A stretch of 5,887 nucleotides of DNA from Verrucomicrobiota bacterium. Lineage in GTDB: Bacteria > Verrucomicrobiota > Kiritimatiellia > UBA8416 > JAIOPI01. This document shows, piece by piece, positions 5,778-5,887 of this stretch. The notes under the pieces were generated by a model. It had not been told where the DNA came from and did not search any database. It was given only the letters and a program-made list of their open reading frames with translations. The DNA lies in the NCBI GenBank assembly GCA_027620105.1, contig JAQCIA010000150.1:1-5887 (forward strand). Direction: 5' to 3'. Each line of letters begins with the position of its first letter. The first letter of the stretch is position 1. The position numbers and the translations under genes are program-made.

Positions 5778-5795
5778 ATTGTGTGAATTGGGAGG

Positions 5796-5824
5796 TTGAC
5801 CTTCTAATGATAATCGAATATCAA
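5796..5824 (+). promoter_or_regulatory. Putative sigma-70-type promoter for a gene beyond the right edge
   Basis: TTGACC (5796-5801; five of six to the -35 consensus) is followed after 17 bases by TATCAA (5819-5824; four of six to the -10 consensus). The surrounding 30 bases are strikingly AT-rich against a GC-rich window, as expected of a promoter. Transcription would start near 5831. Confidence 0.45.
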
Positions 5825-5832
5825 TAGCGCTT

Positions 5833-5887
5833 ATGTGTTTGCGGCGGGAAATATACTGGGGGGTGACGTGCGCGCTGGGCTTGTGGG
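5833..5887 (+). CDS. Possible start of a gene running off the window (partial)
   Basis: From ATG 5833 the frame stays open to the edge and reads MCLRREIYWGVTCALGLW, which resembles a basic N-terminus entering a hydrophobic signal or membrane segment; most codons end in G or C. There is no ribosome site before this ATG, and with the predicted promoter the transcript would be nearly leaderless. A competing start is GTG 5868 in another frame, preceded by a good GGGGGGTGA (5858-5866). Too little is visible to choose between them or to name a product. Confidence 0.25.
   Translation, partial: MCLRREIYWGVTCALGLW

Larger units (their letters stand above)
5546..5887. other. Right-end region without a convincing complete gene
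   Basis: After the lipoprotein stop there are 342 bases with no full gene I can support. A 76-codon plus-strand frame is open from 5556 to the TGA at 5784-5786, but it has no good start and no recognisable product. Its residues (rich in Ala, Asp and Glu, for example EGWQALQDANTAAKEAS) look mildly coding-like, so it could be a decayed gene. The region also holds three short hairpins (5593-5608, 5740-5763, 5761-5777), then an AT-rich, promoter-like stretch and the possible beginning of another gene. Individual items are listed separately. Confidence 0.5.

Noticed and set aside
5552..5779. Minus-strand 75-codon open frame in the right-end region
   Set aside because: It has a Ser/Pro/Ala-rich translation with no motif, lies across the hairpin block, and has no neighbour it would pair with.

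Overview
This GC-rich window carries housekeeping cell-envelope genes of a Gram-negative (lipid A-making) bacterium. The LpxK, heptosyltransferase and MurJ proteins have a style that reminds me of Verrucomicrobiota or related PVC bacteria: an LpxK with extra residues before its GDEP motif, a heptosyltransferase without the proteobacterial Cys motif, and a MurJ with the 'AKSAFDVAFRIPN' signature. That placement is recollection of family style, not a search.

Layout. Bases 1-189 are the 3' end of a plus-strand membrane protein of the O-antigen ligase/polymerase type. Its last 28 bases overlap, tail to tail, the end of a minus-strand pair: trmB (tRNA m7G46 methyltransferase, 162-761 or 767) and, upstream of it, a 119-residue protein (782-1141). 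That small protein looks like a stand-alone, altered sigma-70 region 2. A 113-bp divergent intergenic region (1142-1254) separates this pair from a plus-strand run of four genes: lpxK (1255-2439), a waaF-type heptosyltransferase (2489-3520), murJ (3555-5150) and a short putative lipoprotein (5147-5545). The murJ stop and the lipoprotein start overlap by 3 bases. The final 342 bp hold no convincing complete gene. They contain three short hairpins and a REP-like motif, then an AT-rich promoter-like stretch and perhaps the first codons of another gene running off the right edge.

How the genes fit together. LpxK phosphorylates the lipid A precursor, the heptosyltransferase extends the LPS inner core, an O-antigen ligase-type protein would act at the outer end of the polysaccharide, and MurJ flips lipid II for peptidoglycan. 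The plus-strand run therefore co-locates outer-membrane lipid and cell-wall precursor steps. The most unusual item is the sigma-region-2-like orphan protein beside trmB. The other points worth checking are substitutions at expected MurJ key positions, the signal-peptide-bearing conserved hypothetical coupled to murJ, and the hairpin-rich tail. I see no CRISPR array, tRNA, rRNA or intact insertion sequence.
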